31,720 bases of DNA from Candidatus Nomurabacteria bacterium (GTDB lineage Bacteria > Patescibacteriota > Minisyncoccia > Phycocordibacterales > UBA2100). The stretch lies in NCBI GenBank assembly GCA_943359705.1, contig CALRIB010000003.1, positions 1 through 31,720 of the forward strand, read 5' to 3'. The notes under the pieces are model-generated. The model worked only from the letters and a program-made list of their open reading frames with translations, did not search any database and was not told where the DNA came from. Numbering within the stretch: the stretch's first letter is position 1; each line of letters opens with the position of its first letter. A program made the translations under genes and the position numbers. This document shows, in pieces, positions 6,781 to 15,020 of the stretch.

Positions 6781-7613
6781 ACTTTTTTATCAGCCTGCCT
6801 GCCGGCAGGCAGGCTTTTACGAAAGAGCAGAATGTACTCGTGCTTGAAGATGTAGAAGCCGCCACTAAGGGCCCGATACCGCCAGAGCTTCTCCTGATTT
6901 AATTTCGCACGATTACCCGCCATATTTTTGATGATAACGCTCTTGAGTTTGAGGGAGGTGTCGCGCCGCAGCGTCTCCTGCAGAAGGTAGAAGGCGAGGG
7001 GGTGCCATTCGCCGGCTTCGTACTTGTCGCCGATGACAATCGCGAGCGACCCGCCCTGCTCCAGTAGGCCGGAGAAGTTCTCGACCACGTCTCCAAACCT
7101 GTTGGTGAATTTCTCGACGCTCGTCGCGTTGCTCAAATCTTCTTTTTTGCCGCTGAATTTGATGATGTCGTGGTAGGGAGGATGGAGGATAATGAGTTGC
7201 ACCGCCTTCTTTTTCATCCCCTTGAGCGCCCCTTCCACCCCTTTTCTGGCCTTTGCGCCCGCACTGTCTCCGACAACGATTTCCGTTTTGCCGGCCCCGT
7301 TACCCTCCTCAATATTCTTTTGTGCCCCGCGCGCAACACTCGGCAAAAGTTCGACACCTATTCCGTTGCGACCGAGCTTCTTCGACTCGATAAGTGTCGT
7401 CCCGTTGCCCAAAAAACAATCAAGCACGACGCCTCCTTTCTTAGTAAATCGCCGCATCAGCTGATTGGGAATCTGCGGGACGAAATTGCCGTGGTAGGTA
7501 TTCGTGTGTGCGCCGCTTCTATCGCGCGCGTCTATCATCCACAAACTGTCGGTAAATAGGTCGTCGTATTCTTTCCAGCGTTTGAGCTCGAGGTCGTTGA
7601 CGCGTCTTTTCAT
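6777..7613 (-). CDS. Site-specific DNA methyltransferase (N6/N4 type), apparently orphan
   Basis: This 278-aa protein carries the amino-methyltransferase motifs in the order X-I-IV. FVPQIPNQLMRRF comes near 45, then the SAM-binding motif I LDCFLGNGTTL near 65-75, an acidic strand end (IGVEL), and HPPYHDIIKFS near 143 as the (D/N/S)PPY catalytic motif IV with His in the first position. Late motifs LAIVIGD and FYIFKHEYILLF fit the rest of the fold. No restriction enzyme lies nearby, so an epigenetic or orphan role is possible; target unknown. The ATG at 7613 is 1 nt from the 3' end of tRNA-Cys. The last twelve residues come from a palindromic repeat (LPAGRQA), so the natural C-terminus was probably shorter. 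Confidence 0.75.
   Translation of the reverse strand: MKRRVNDLELKRWKEYDDLFTDSLWMIDARDRSGAHTNTYHGNFVPQIPNQLMRRFTKKGGVVLDCFLGNGTTLIESKKLGRNGIGVELLPSVARGAQKNIEEGNGAGKTEIVVGDSAGAKARKGVEGALKGMKKKAVQLIILHPPYHDIIKFSGKKEDLSNATSVEKFTNRFGDVVENFSGLLEQGGSLAIVIGDKYEAGEWHPLAFYLLQETLRRDTSLKLKSVIIKNMAGNRAKLNQEKLWRYRALSGGFYIFKHEYILLFRKSLPAGRQADKKV
6792..6815. repeat. 24-bp perfect palindrome, copy A of the CCTGCCT element
   Basis: The half-site AGCCTGCCTGCC is followed directly by its exact reverse complement. It lies in the last codons of the methyltransferase gene, read there as S-LPAGRQA. Related copies, read in the same frame, are in eno (16940) and ftsQ (28440). Confidence 0.85.
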
Positions 7614-7614
7614 G

Positions 7615-7686
7615 AGGCCTGGGCGGGAATCGAACCCGCGCATGAGAGTTTTGCAGACTCCTGTGTTACCACTTCACCACCAGGCC
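7615..7686 (-). tRNA. tRNA-Cys(GCA)
   Basis: On the minus strand the acceptor GGCCTGG/CCAGGCC, anticodon arm GGAGT-CTGCAAA-ACTCT (GCA) and T-arm GCGGG-TTCGATT-CCCGC give a 72-nt tRNA. The discriminator is U, the known CysRS identity base. No CCA is encoded; the methyltransferase ATG follows after a single nucleotide. Confidence 0.95.
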
Positions 7687-7733
7687 AAACGGCTACCTTC
7701 ACACATTTCATCGCCGCGCCGCTCAATATACCA

Positions 7734-8063
7734 CTACTTATTTGGCCGCGTCAGTTCGTCGATGCGCTGCCTGTTTTTCTCCCCGATGTCGATTTCGAAG
7801 TCAATCGTGGGGATGGGCTGGAAGGTGCTGTGCTTTTTCACATATTCGCGGAAATCGCTGCGGCTCCGTTTGGCAAAGGCAAGCGCGGTGCGTTCGAACT
7901 TTTCCGGCATGACGGAGAAGAAGACGGTTATGTACTTAAGGTCCTCGGATATTTCCGCACGCGTGACGGTGATGAGCGAATCTCTGTTGGCTTCGCGCGC
8001 GAAATAATCTCCCGCCATGTGCTGCAGTGTTTCCGCTATCTGTACCTCGCGTCGACTGGCCAT
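7734..8063 (-). CDS. rbfA: Ribosome-binding factor A
   Basis: This 109-aa protein fits RbfA in length and pattern. The N-terminal helix ends in MAGDYFAREA, followed by ITVTRAEISEDLKYITVFFSVMP, which corresponds to the VTVTxVExSxDLxxAxVYxSV strand of the KH-like fold. A short C-terminal part has PIPTIDFEIDIG, the equivalent of the P-x-L-x-F-x-x-D-x-S motif. RbfA binds the 30S subunit during maturation of the 16S 5' region. It begins 1 nt after the stop of infB, the classic infB-rbfA pairing, and is probably translated by coupling. It follows that the family call is quite sure although conservation is moderate. Confidence 0.88.
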   Translation of the reverse strand: MASRREVQIAETLQHMAGDYFAREANRDSLITVTRAEISEDLKYITVFFSVMPEKFERTALAFAKRSRSDFREYVKKHSTFQPIPTIDFEIDIGEKNRQRIDELTRPNK

Positions 8064-8064
8064 A

Positions 8065-9570
8065 CTATTTCATTGAAGTGGTAAAACACTCGAGCGTGTC
8101 GCCCTGCATAATGACAAAATCGCTTTCCACTTGCGCGCCGAATTCGCTTCCTGTCTCGACCCGGCTTACGTCTTGTTTGTGTGACTGGATGTTGCGCATT
8201 TTGCCCACTCCGATAGTCGTGCCCCGGCGCGTGACGCGTACTTGGCCGCCTTTAGCGATGTAGCCCTCGACCACGCTTCCGCCGATGACGTGTTCATCTT
8301 TGCGGCTCGAAAATTGTTTGAGCACTTTGGCTCGGCCGTGGACTTCCTCGGTAAGTTTGCGCGGGCGTCCTTCTTTCAATAATTCGGTAAGGCGTTCGGT
8401 AAGTTTGTAAATAATGTTGAAGGTCTCGATTCGTACGCCGTGCTGGCGAGCGTACTCCGTGGCCACAGTGTCGACACGCACGTTGAAGCCGATAACTGTG
8501 CCGAGGGTGCTGCCGGCCATTGCCGCCTTCACGTCGTTCTCCGAAATAGTGCCGATGCCGGATTGCACAATAGATACGAAGCCGCGCTCGTCGCCGAGCG
8601 TGGCAGCCTCGTGCTCGATGGCTTCGAGGGAGCCCGAAGTGTCGGCGCGTACGATGACGGGGAGAGCAAATTTGACGTCCTCGCCTTCGGCGGGAGCGTG
8701 GCTCGCGCGGGCGGCCGGCGCCGCAGGCGCTGGCCGCGCCTCCTCTGCCGCCTTCTTATTTTTGTACGCGCGAAATTGTTCGCCAACGGACGGGAGTTCG
8801 TCGAAACCTACAAGCTGCACCGGCGAGGAGAATGTCGCTTCCTTCACCGTCTCACCTGAAGTCGTCTCGAGGATGCGCACTGGGGCAAGTGCCCGCCCGG
8901 CGAGCACCGCCATGCCGCTTTTCACCGTCCCATTCCGAATTATCAGTGTCGCCGCCATGCCGCGCTTCTGGTCGCGGTGTGCTTCGATGACGTAGCCTTC
9001 TGCGGTGACCGAAGGGTCAGCCGTGAATTCATTGAGTTCGGCTACGATGAGAATAAGGTCAAGAAGGTCGCTGACGCCGGTCCCGACTTTCGCCGAAATG
9101 GCCGTCCACGGCACATCACCGCCAAGCGTCTCAAGAAACACTTCTTTTTCCATCAGCGAGGCCTGTGTTCGTTCGATGTTCGCGTTGGGCTTGTCTATTT
9201 TGTTGATAGCGACGACGAAGGGGATTTTGGCTTCGCGTATTTGCTGAAGCGCCTCTATCGTTTGCGCTTTCACACCATCGTCTGCCGCAACGACAAGAAT
9301 TGCGATATCCGCGACGTTGGCGCCCCGCTCGCGAATGGCACTAAAAGCGGCGTGTCCTGGTGTGTCTATAAAGGTAATGCGTTTCGCCTGACCGTCTTTC
9401 TCGTGCTCGACCTCATAGGCCGCTACGTGCTGTGTGATGCCTCCCGCTTCGCGGGCGACGATGTTGGTCTTGCGGATGAAGTCGAGAAGCGTGGATTTAC
9501 CGTGATCGACGTGACCCATGACCACGACAATGGGCGGACGCTCTGTCTGATGTGCGGTCTTGTTTGTCAT
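8065..9570 (-). CDS. infB: Translation initiation factor IF-2, short form
   Basis: The 501-aa product begins only 18 residues before the G domain, so the long N-terminal region of most IF-2s is absent. G1 is GHVDHGKST (19-27), G2 lies in [14 protein letters not shown]3 is DTPGHAAF, G4 NKIDKP, and the G5 region is SAKVGTG. Domain II follows ([14 protein letters not shown]), then an Ala/Pro-rich linker, domain III ([15 protein letters not shown]) and the fMet-tRNA-binding C-terminal domain ending near DTLECF. IF-2 places initiator tRNA on the 30S subunit and promotes subunit joining. The start ATG at 9570 has a -10 TATACT 33 nt upstream. The Ala/Pro linker is encoded by a 27-bp hairpin (see 8711). 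Confidence 0.95.
   Translation of the reverse strand: MTNKTAHQTERPPIVVVMGHVDHGKSTLLDFIRKTNIVAREAGGITQHVAAYEVEHEKDGQAKRITFIDTPGHAAFSAIRERGANVADIAILVVAADDGVKAQTIEALQQIREAKIPFVVAINKIDKPNANIERTQASLMEKEVFLETLGGDVPWTAISAKVGTGVSDLLDLILIVAELNEFTADPSVTAEGYVIEAHRDQKRGMAATLIIRNGTVKSGMAVLAGRALAPVRILETTSGETVKEATFSSPVQLVGFDELPSVGEQFRAYKNKKAAEEARPAPAAPAARASHAPAEGEDVKFALPVIVRADTSGSLEAIEHEAATLGDERGFVSIVQSGIGTISENDVKAAMAGSTLGTVIGFNVRVDTVATEYARQHGVRIETFNIIYKLTERLTELLKEGRPRKLTEEVHGRAKVLKQFSSRKDEHVIGGSVVEGYIAKGGQVRVTRRGTTIGVGKMRNIQSHKQDVSRVETGSEFGAQVESDFVIMQGDTLECFTTSMK
8711..8737. repeat. 27-bp hairpin inside the infB linker
   Basis: GCGGCCGGCGCC (8711-8722) pairs with GGCGCTGGCCGC (8726-8737) around GCA, with one G-T wobble. 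It encodes the Ala/Pro-rich linker before IF-2 domain III. It could be an inserted palindrome or simply Ala codon bias. Confidence 0.4.
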
Positions 9571-9603
9571 ATTGTCTGGTGGGGCGCATAGCCAAGATTC
9601 GGC

Positions 9604-9609
9604 AGTATA
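9604..9609 (-). promoter_or_regulatory. -10 TATACT for infB
   Basis: The hexamer lies 33 nt before the infB ATG, so this operon has a short true leader, unlike most genes here. It is back-to-back with the cysteine desulfurase promoter on the other strand. Confidence 0.5.
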
Positions 9610-9695
9610 CAACAAAATTTTTAATTTACAATTTTTAATTTTCAAATTAATACATTGAAAATTGATTGAAAATTGCAAATTGGAAATTATGAATG
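9610..9695. repeat. AT-rich low-complexity stretch between infB and the cysteine desulfurase gene
   Basis: This 86-bp stretch is far richer in A and T than its surroundings and built of variations on AATTTTTAATTT and ATTGAAAATTG. It contains a perfect 9-bp inverted repeat (AATTTTCAA 9637-9645, TTGAAAATT 9655-9663). It would curve or melt easily and may act as an UP-element-like region for the two divergent promoters; that role is inferred. Confidence 0.5.
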
Positions 9696-9702
9696 CTGCG
9701 CG

Positions 9703-9708
9703 TACACT
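9703..9708 (+). promoter_or_regulatory. -10 TACACT, 6 nt before the cysteine desulfurase ATG
   Basis: The spacing puts the expected transcription start on the ATG itself. Confidence 0.45.
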
Positions 9709-9714
9709 ACTCGA

Positions 9715-10911
9715 ATGTGGCTTTTTCCGAAGCGAAGGGTGTATCTCGACCACGCGAGTGCACCGCCTGTCTTGCCGGAAGCGGTGCGCGCCATGCGGGA
9801 AGCAGAGGAGTTGGTGGGGAATCCGGGCGCTATTCACGCGGAGGCGGTGGCGGCGAAAAAATCACTCGAAAATTCACGCGAACACATTGCGCTTTTGATC
9901 GGGTGCAAGGCGCGCGAACTTATTTTTACGGACGGACTTACCGAGGCGAACAACATTGCCGTACTCGGCTCCGCGCGGAAGCTCGAACTTCAAGGTCGAA
10001 CCTTGAATGGCACGCATTGGCTCGTCAGTTCCATCGAACATGACTCGGTGTTGCATTGCTTTGGTGAAGTTGAGCGAATGGGCGGGACGGTGACGTGCGT
10101 CGAACCGGATGAGCGAGGAATTGTTTTGCCCGAAGCGGTAGCTGCGGCGCTCAAACCGGAAACCGTTTTTGTTTCTATCGGATGGGCGAACAATGAGATT
10201 GGTACGGTACAGCCACTTGCGAGTATTGCCCGTGTCATTCGAGAACATGAAAGACCCACAAGTCTGACTTGTGGGTTACCGATAGTTTTTCATACGGACG
10301 GCGGGCAGGCCCCGCTGTATGTGTCGACCGTGGTGCAGAGTCTCGGCGTCGACCTGGTCTCGCTGGGCGCAAATAAATTGTACGGGCCGCATGGGGTGGG
10401 GGCATTGATAATCCGGAATCGCGTGGAACTCTCGTCCGTATTGTTCGGCGGCAAACAAGAGCACGGCGCAAGGCCAGGCACGGAGAACGTGGCGCTCGCC
10501 GCAGGTTTTGCTGCTGCATTTGAGAAAATCGTGGGCGAGCGGGATGCGGAGGCTAGGCGTGTGGAGAAATTGCGCGGCCAACTCGCGAGCGAGTTGGCCC
10601 TGCAAGTACCCGGACTCGTCGTCAACGGCGACCTGAAGCACGCACTTCCGCACATGCTCAACGTTTCCATCCCAAATATCTCGAGCGAATACCTTACGCT
10701 CTCCCTCGACCACGCCGGCATCGCCGTCTCCACCAAAAGTGCTTGCCGGGAAGGTGAGGAGAGCCGTTCGCACGTCGTAGAAGCCCTCAAAGGCGAAGAC
10801 TGGCGCGCCCGCAACACCATCCGTATGTCGCTCGGCCGTGATACTGATGCCTCCGACATCGCCCGCACCGTCGAAGCGTTCGTTAGATTCGCCTCTCCAA
10901 AAAAAGGGTGA
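9715..10911 (+). CDS. Cysteine desulfurase (NifS/IscS family)
   Basis: This 398-aa PLP enzyme takes sulfur from cysteine for Fe-S clusters or tRNA thiolation. Seen in order: YLDHASAPP at the N-terminus (usual YLDNAAT), FTDGLTEANN (T-E-x-x-N), SSIEHDSVL with the conserved His, WANNEIGTVQP, HTDGGQAP, the PLP-lysine segment SLGANKLYGPHGVGAL (usual SxHKxxGPKG), and the sulfur-carrying cysteine in STKSACREG. It is complete and all catalytic residues are present. No IscU or other partner lies beside it. Two short perfect palindromes (9989 and 10254) sit in the coding region where extra residues appear relative to the familiar family pattern. ATG at 9715 is chosen for the YLDH spacing and for the TACACT 6 nt upstream. 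Confidence 0.9.
   Translation: MWLFPKRRVYLDHASAPPVLPEAVRAMREAEELVGNPGAIHAEAVAAKKSLENSREHIALLIGCKARELIFTDGLTEANNIAVLGSARKLELQGRTLNGTHWLVSSIEHDSVLHCFGEVERMGGTVTCVEPDERGIVLPEAVAAALKPETVFVSIGWANNEIGTVQPLASIARVIREHERPTSLTCGLPIVFHTDGGQAPLYVSTVVQSLGVDLVSLGANKLYGPHGVGALIIRNRVELSSVLFGGKQEHGARPGTENVALAAGFAAAFEKIVGERDAEARRVEKLRGQLASELALQVPGLVVNGDLKHALPHMLNVSIPNISSEYLTLSLDHAGIAVSTKSACREGEESRSHVVEALKGEDWRARNTIRMSLGRDTDASDIARTVEAFVRFASPKKG
9989..10007. repeat. 19-bp palindrome in the cysteine desulfurase gene
   Basis: TTCAAGGT and ACCTTGAA flank CGA. It encodes the LQGRTLN segment between GSAR and THWLVSSIEH, a place where family members usually have a shorter connection. Confidence 0.5.
10254..10276. repeat. 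23-bp palindrome in the cysteine desulfurase gene
   Basis: ACCCACAAGT and ACTTGTGGGT flank CTG, 10 of 10 pairs. It encodes RPTSLTCGL just before the conserved HTDGGQAP strand. Its size matches the CCTGCCT elements but the sequence is unrelated. Confidence 0.6.
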
Positions 10912-10917
10912 TACAGT
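10912..10917 (+). promoter_or_regulatory. -10 TACAGT, 6 nt before the 10924 start
   Basis: The hexamer overlaps the region directly after the desulfurase stop. Expected transcription start coincides with the ATG. Confidence 0.4.
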
Positions 10918-10923
10918 GGCCGA

Positions 10924-11757
10924 ATGGATATAGAGCAATTGTCTAAATCACAGATAATTTTGCTCACCCTCCTCGTTTCTTTCGTCACTTCTATCGCGAC
11001 CGGCATCGTTACTGTCTCTCTCATGGATCAGGCGCCGCCCGCTATCGCACAGACCATCAACCGAGTTATTGAACACACCGTTGAGCGTGTCGTCCCCGGG
11101 CAAACGGCCGCCACTGTCGTCACCCAGGAAAAAACCGTTGTCGTAAAGGAGGCCGACCTGGTGGCAGAGGCTGTTCAAAAAATCTCGCCGAGCATCGTGC
11201 GTTTATACTCCCGGGACGAAACGAGTCCCGACTTCATCGGCCTTGCCGTCGTGCTGGATAAATCCGGCATGCTCGTCGCTGATTCCGCGGCGCTTGGAGA
11301 TACGGCATCCGCCGATGTCGCACTTTCCGACGGCACACGCGTCCCGGCATTCGTGACCTCGCGCGACGAGGGCAACTCACTCGCTTTTTTGCGTGCCGCG
11401 ACATCGACAACCATCAAAGACCAAATCAAACCGATCGTGTGGATTCCCGCCACAATCAGTTCCGAGCAATCTGTCTTGGGGGAAAGCGTTGTCGCACTTT
11501 CCGGTAAGACCGTTACCCGTATCGCCGATGGTATCGTAACCGCTCTTATACCCGCCAAGAGCGGTGACGTCATCGACACGAGCATCTCCGCAGAATCAAT
11601 CGGCAGAGGAAGCCCGCTAATCACAACCGACGGCATAATCATCGGTGTAAGCACCGCCGCTTCGCGCGCGTCTTCTCTCTCGGGGTTTCTCTCGACCGCC
11701 GTTCTTTTGCCCAAGCCGCAGACGACCGCATCGACTGACGCAGCCGCGAAAAAATAA
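10924..11757 (+). CDS. Membrane-anchored HtrA-like (trypsin-fold) protein without catalytic triad
   Basis: This 277-aa protein has one N-terminal membrane helix (about 10-32) and a stalk (TINRVIEHTVERV) before a domain patterned on S1C/HtrA proteases: ISPSIVRLYS, then IGLAVVLDKSGMLVADSAAL, DGTRVPAFVTSRDEGNSLAFLR, and IGRGSPLITTDGIIIGVST. Aligned by eye, the catalytic His of TNxHVV is replaced (DSAAL), the Asp of DxxxDxAVL is Ser (GNSLAFL), and the GNSGGP serine is Arg (GRGSPL). It should therefore be inactive as a protease and may act as a scaffold or sensor outside the membrane. There is no PDZ domain. It sits between cysteine desulfurase and clpB on the same strand. Confidence 0.65.
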   Translation: MDIEQLSKSQIILLTLLVSFVTSIATGIVTVSLMDQAPPAIAQTINRVIEHTVERVVPGQTAATVVTQEKTVVVKEADLVAEAVQKISPSIVRLYSRDETSPDFIGLAVVLDKSGMLVADSAALGDTASADVALSDGTRVPAFVTSRDEGNSLAFLRAATSTTIKDQIKPIVWIPATISSEQSVLGESVVALSGKTVTRIADGIVTALIPAKSGDVIDTSISAESIGRGSPLITTDGIIIGVSTAASRASSLSGFLSTAVLLPKPQTTASTDAAAKK

Positions 11758-11799
11758 CGCCGCTCGGACGTAAAAATGAAGTGCACTGCGCTGTATTAA

Positions 11800-11827
11800 T
11801 TGATTCCGCAGAAGCGTGCGGTATACT
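11800..11827 (+). promoter_or_regulatory. clpB promoter, TTGATT-16 bp-TATACT
   Basis: The -35 is at 11800-11805 and the -10 at 11822-11827. The ATG begins 9 nt after the -10, so the predicted leader is about 3 nt. No heat-shock operator (such as CIRCE) was seen. Confidence 0.6.
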
Positions 11828-11836
11828 ATTTGAAGT

Positions 11837-14542
11837 ATGACGCCATTCAATAATTACACTACGAAAGCCAAAGAGGTGATTCACCGCGCACATCAGCTTG
11901 CGGTGGAGCGTGGCCACAACCAGGTCTCGACGCTGCATCTTCTCGCGGCTCTTCTCACGCAAGAGGAATCGATGGTGGTGCCCATGCTCGAGCAAGTCGA
12001 AATAGATGTTGCGCACCTTACAGATTCCGTGCTCGAATCCATCGAGGGCGCTTCCGGCAACACCGCGGTTTCCCCTTCTTTCCAGCTCTATCTCACGCCT
12101 GAATTGGTGCGAGTGTTCGAAGCGGCGCCGCGCGTGGCGGCTTCGTTCAACGACCAATTCGTCTCGCCGGAGCACCTGCTCCTCGGCGTCACTGAGCACC
12201 CCGGCCCCGCCTCCGACATCATCGCGCGTTTCCGCATCGACCGTGCCGCGCTCGCACGCGTCCTTACTGATATCAAAGAGGGGAAAATCCGCGACACCGA
12301 AGAGCCGCGGAAGCCCAGGGCGCTCGCTCGCTTCGCTCGCTCGCTCACCGATCGTGCGCGCGAGAACAAGCTCGACCCCGTCATCGGTCGCGATACCGAA
12401 ATCACACGCGTCATCCAAATCCTTTCGCGTCGCACCAAAAACAATCCCATCCTCATCGGCGAAGCCGGGGTGGGCAAGACGGCCGTGGCAGAAGGATTGG
12501 CACAGCGTGTCGCCTCGGGTGACGTCCCGGAGAGCCTGCGCGGCAAAGAGCTTGTGCAGCTCGATCTCGGTCTTCTCATCGCAGGCACCAAGTACCGCGG
12601 CGAGTTCGAGGAGCGGCTGAAAGCCGTAATGAAAGAAGTGGAAAAGAGCGACGGCAAAATAATTCTATTTATAGACGAGCTACATACACTCGTGGGCGCC
12701 GGCGCCGCTGAAGGCTCGATGGATGCATCCAACATGCTGAAGCCCGCGCTCGCACGCGGAGAGATACGAGTCATCGGCGCCACGACGCTCAAGGAATTCC
12801 AAAAGCACATCGAGCACGACCCGGCGCTCACGCGCCGCTTCCAGCCCGTGTACGTCAACGAGCCCTCAGTCGAGGATGCGGTGGCAATTTTGCGCGGCTT
12901 GAAAGAACGCTACGAGCTCTACCACGGCGTGCATATTACCGACGACGCCATCGTAGCTGCCGTCCAACTCTCGAGTCGTTACATCACGGAGCGTTTTCTT
13001 CCCGACAAAGCAATCGACCTCATCGACGAGGCATCATCCGCACTCCGTCTCTCGTTAGAGAACAAGCCGCCTGCGCTTGAAGAAGCACATCGCAAGATTA
13101 CGCGTCTTGAAATCGAACGAGAGGCGCTCAAAAAGGAATCGGAGGCGGCCGAAGGCAAGGAGCGCACACGCGTCAAATCCATTGAAAAAGAAGTCGCCGA
13201 TCTGCGCGACGGCACCCGCGAGCTCGAAATGAAATGGAAGAATGAAAAAGAGACGCTTGCTGAGATAAAGAAGGCAAAAGGGGAGCTTGAGCAGGCACGA
13301 ATTGATGCTGACGCCGCTGAGAATATTGCCGACCTCACGAAGACTGCCGAGATTCGCTACGGCCGTATTCCCGCTCTCGAGCGCGACATCGAGGCGGCCA
13401 CAAAGCGCTTGAAGAAACTGCAGCAGACGCGCCGCGTGCTCAAGGAGGAAATTACCGAAGAAGATATCGCCGGCGTTGTCTCGCGGTGGACCGGTGTGCC
13501 TGTCTCTCGAATGCTCGAAGAAGAAGCGGAAAAGCTCTCCCGCATGGAAGAGGACCTCAAGAAGCGCATCGTCGGCCAAGACGAGGCCGTGCAAAAAGTG
13601 GCCGACGCCATCAAGCGCAGCCGCGCCGGGATTGCCGACCCCAACCGTCCGGTAGGCTCGTTCCTTTTTCTCGGCCCTACCGGTGTGGGAAAGACAGAAC
13701 TCACGCGCGCGCTTGCGGAATTCCTCTTCAACAGCGAGAAGGCGCTCATTCGTGTGGATATGTCGGAGTACATGGAAAAGCACTCGGTATCAAAAATGAT
13801 AGGTTCTCCGCCCGGCTATGTGGGCTACGACGAAGGCGGCGGGCTGACCGAGCTTGTGCGTCACCGCCCGTACTCCGTCATTCTCTTCGACGAGATAGAA
13901 AAGGCGCATCCGGAAGTATTCAATGTGTTGCTGCAGGTCTTGGACAACGGCCGCCTGACCGACGCCAAAGGTCGCGTGGTCAACTTCAAAAATTCGGTCA
14001 TCATCATGACGAGCAACATCGGCTCCGAGCACATCGACCGGATGTCGGGACTCGGATTCGGCAGCGGGCTCTCGAAGAGCGAAGGGGAGCGCTACGACCA
14101 GGTGAAAGACAAGGTAATGGGTTCGCTCAAAGAATTCTTCCGCCCCGAATTCTTGAACCGTTTGGACGAGATTATTCTCTTCAATATTCTCTCGCACGCG
14201 GCCATCATCGACATTGTGAAAATGCAGGTGGAGATAGTGGCCGAGCGTCTGAAGGAGAAGCACATTTCACTTACTCTTTCCGCCGGTGCGCTCGAGCATC
14301 TCGCCAAAGAAGGCTACAACCCGCAGTACGGCGCGCGTCCGCTGAAGCGTCTCATTCAGACCAAGATTCTCACGCCCATCGCCAACATGATGGTTGCGCG
14401 CGGCGTGATGGAGGGCGGCTCCGTATCAGTAGACGTCAAAGACAACAGCGATATCGAGGGCGGCAAAGAATTCACCTTCGACGTCCGCAAAGGCCCGGAA
14501 CGTGTCCGCGGCGCCCGCGCTCGCGCAGCTGCGAGAGTCTAG
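11837..14542 (+). CDS. clpB: ClpB-type AAA+ disaggregase with a possible ClpP-type loop
   Basis: The 901-aa protein has a Clp N domain (1-145), NBD1 with Walker A GEAGVGKT (about 209) and Walker [10 protein letters not shown] (about 276), a long coiled-coil middle domain (about 400-545), NBD2 with Walker A GPTGVGKT (about 613), the pore loop GYVGYDEGG (about 660) and a C-terminal cap. The length of the middle domain and its [13 protein letters not shown] helix are those of ClpB, which solubilises aggregates with DnaK. However, after TSNIGS there is [25 protein letters not shown], which resembles the ClpC segment containing the ClpP-binding (V/L/I)GF loop; ClpB normally lacks it. It is therefore annotated as ClpB with a ClpC-like feature. 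Confidence 0.88.
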   Translation: MTPFNNYTTKAKEVIHRAHQLAVERGHNQVSTLHLLAALLTQEESMVVPMLEQVEIDVAHLTDSVLESIEGASGNTAVSPSFQLYLTPELVRVFEAAPRVAASFNDQFVSPEHLLLGVTEHPGPASDIIARFRIDRAALARVLTDIKEGKIRDTEEPRKPRALARFARSLTDRARENKLDPVIGRDTEITRVIQILSRRTKNNPILIGEAGVGKTAVAEGLAQRVASGDVPESLRGKELVQLDLGLLIAGTKYRGEFEERLKAVMKEVEKSDGKIILFIDELHTLVGAGAAEGSMDASNMLKPALARGEIRVIGATTLKEFQKHIEHDPALTRRFQPVYVNEPSVEDAVAILRGLKERYELYHGVHITDDAIVAAVQLSSRYITERFLPDKAIDLIDEASSALRLSLENKPPALEEAHRKITRLEIEREALKKESEAAEGKERTRVKSIEKEVADLRDGTRELEMKWKNEKETLAEIKKAKGELEQARIDADAAENIADLTKTAEIRYGRIPALERDIEAATKRLKKLQQTRRVLKEEITEEDIAGVVSRWTGVPVSRMLEEEAEKLSRMEEDLKKRIVGQDEAVQKVADAIKRSRAGIADPNRPVGSFLFLGPTGVGKTELTRALAEFLFNSEKALIRVDMSEYMEKHSVSKMIGSPPGYVGYDEGGGLTELVRHRPYSVILFDEIEKAHPEVFNVLLQVLDNGRLTDAKGRVVNFKNSVIIMTSNIGSEHIDRMSGLGFGSGLSKSEGERYDQVKDKVMGSLKEFFRPEFLNRLDEIILFNILSHAAIIDIVKMQVEIVAERLKEKHISLTLSAGALEHLAKEGYNPQYGARPLKRLIQTKILTPIANMMVARGVMEGGSVSVDVKDNSDIEGGKEFTFDVRKGPERVRGARARAAARV

Positions 14543-15018
14543 TCGCGATTACTTCGATTATAGAGTTCAACTGAACGATCCACTCCAGCGGAGCGATCGT
14601 TTGGAAGTGCGTCGATCCGGAACCACTTCGCCTCACTAATTTCTACGCCATCCACCTCTACATCGGTCGTCGAGACGGAGCCGAGAAAATATTTGACCGT
14701 ATTTTCATAGTACTGCCAAACGTTCCGGTATTCGCCGATAAACGTCAGTGACTGTACGTGTAAGCCTGTTTCCTCGTGTACTTCGCGCGTTGCTCCCTCT
14801 TCGAACGACTCGTTCCGTTCGACTTTTCCGCCCGGCAACGTCCAGCGGCGGTGCGAGTAGTTAGGCCGAACAAGCAGCACTTTCTCACTGTTTTTTACTA
14901 ACACCTTCGCGGTTCGTCGCGTTGGACGGAACAAGAAGGCATACACACGACGAGCTGGATTGCCGAAAAACCAAAAAAACTTGGTTGCAATGTACCGAGT
15001 CTGGAATCGAATGTTCAC
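14539..15018 (-). CDS. NUDIX hydrolase
   Basis: This 159-aa protein contains a complete Nudix box: G-x5-E-x7-REVHEETG-L within [23 protein letters not shown] (about 83-105). The preceding strand is [19 protein letters not shown], typical of MutT/ADP-ribose-type enzymes that hydrolyse nucleoside diphosphate derivatives. Its substrate cannot be told. The N-terminal 40 residues are basic and aromatic. No ATG lies in the right place; GTG at 15018 is the only start outside tRNA-Tyr and follows its 3' end by 2 nt. The stop overlaps the clpB stop by 3 nt, convergent. Confidence 0.85.
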   Translation of the reverse strand: MNIRFQTRYIATKFFWFFGNPARRVYAFLFRPTRRTAKVLVKNSEKVLLVRPNYSHRRWTLPGGKVERNESFEEGATREVHEETGLHVQSLTFIGEYRNVWQYYENTVKYFLGSVSTTDVEVDGVEISEAKWFRIDALPNDRSAGVDRSVELYNRSNRD

Positions 15019-15020
15019 TG

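Noticed and set aside
12325..12355. CGCTCGCT tandem repeats in clpB
   Set aside because: It encodes the ordinary [13 protein letters not shown] segment and is not palindromic; Ala/Arg/Leu codon usage explains it.
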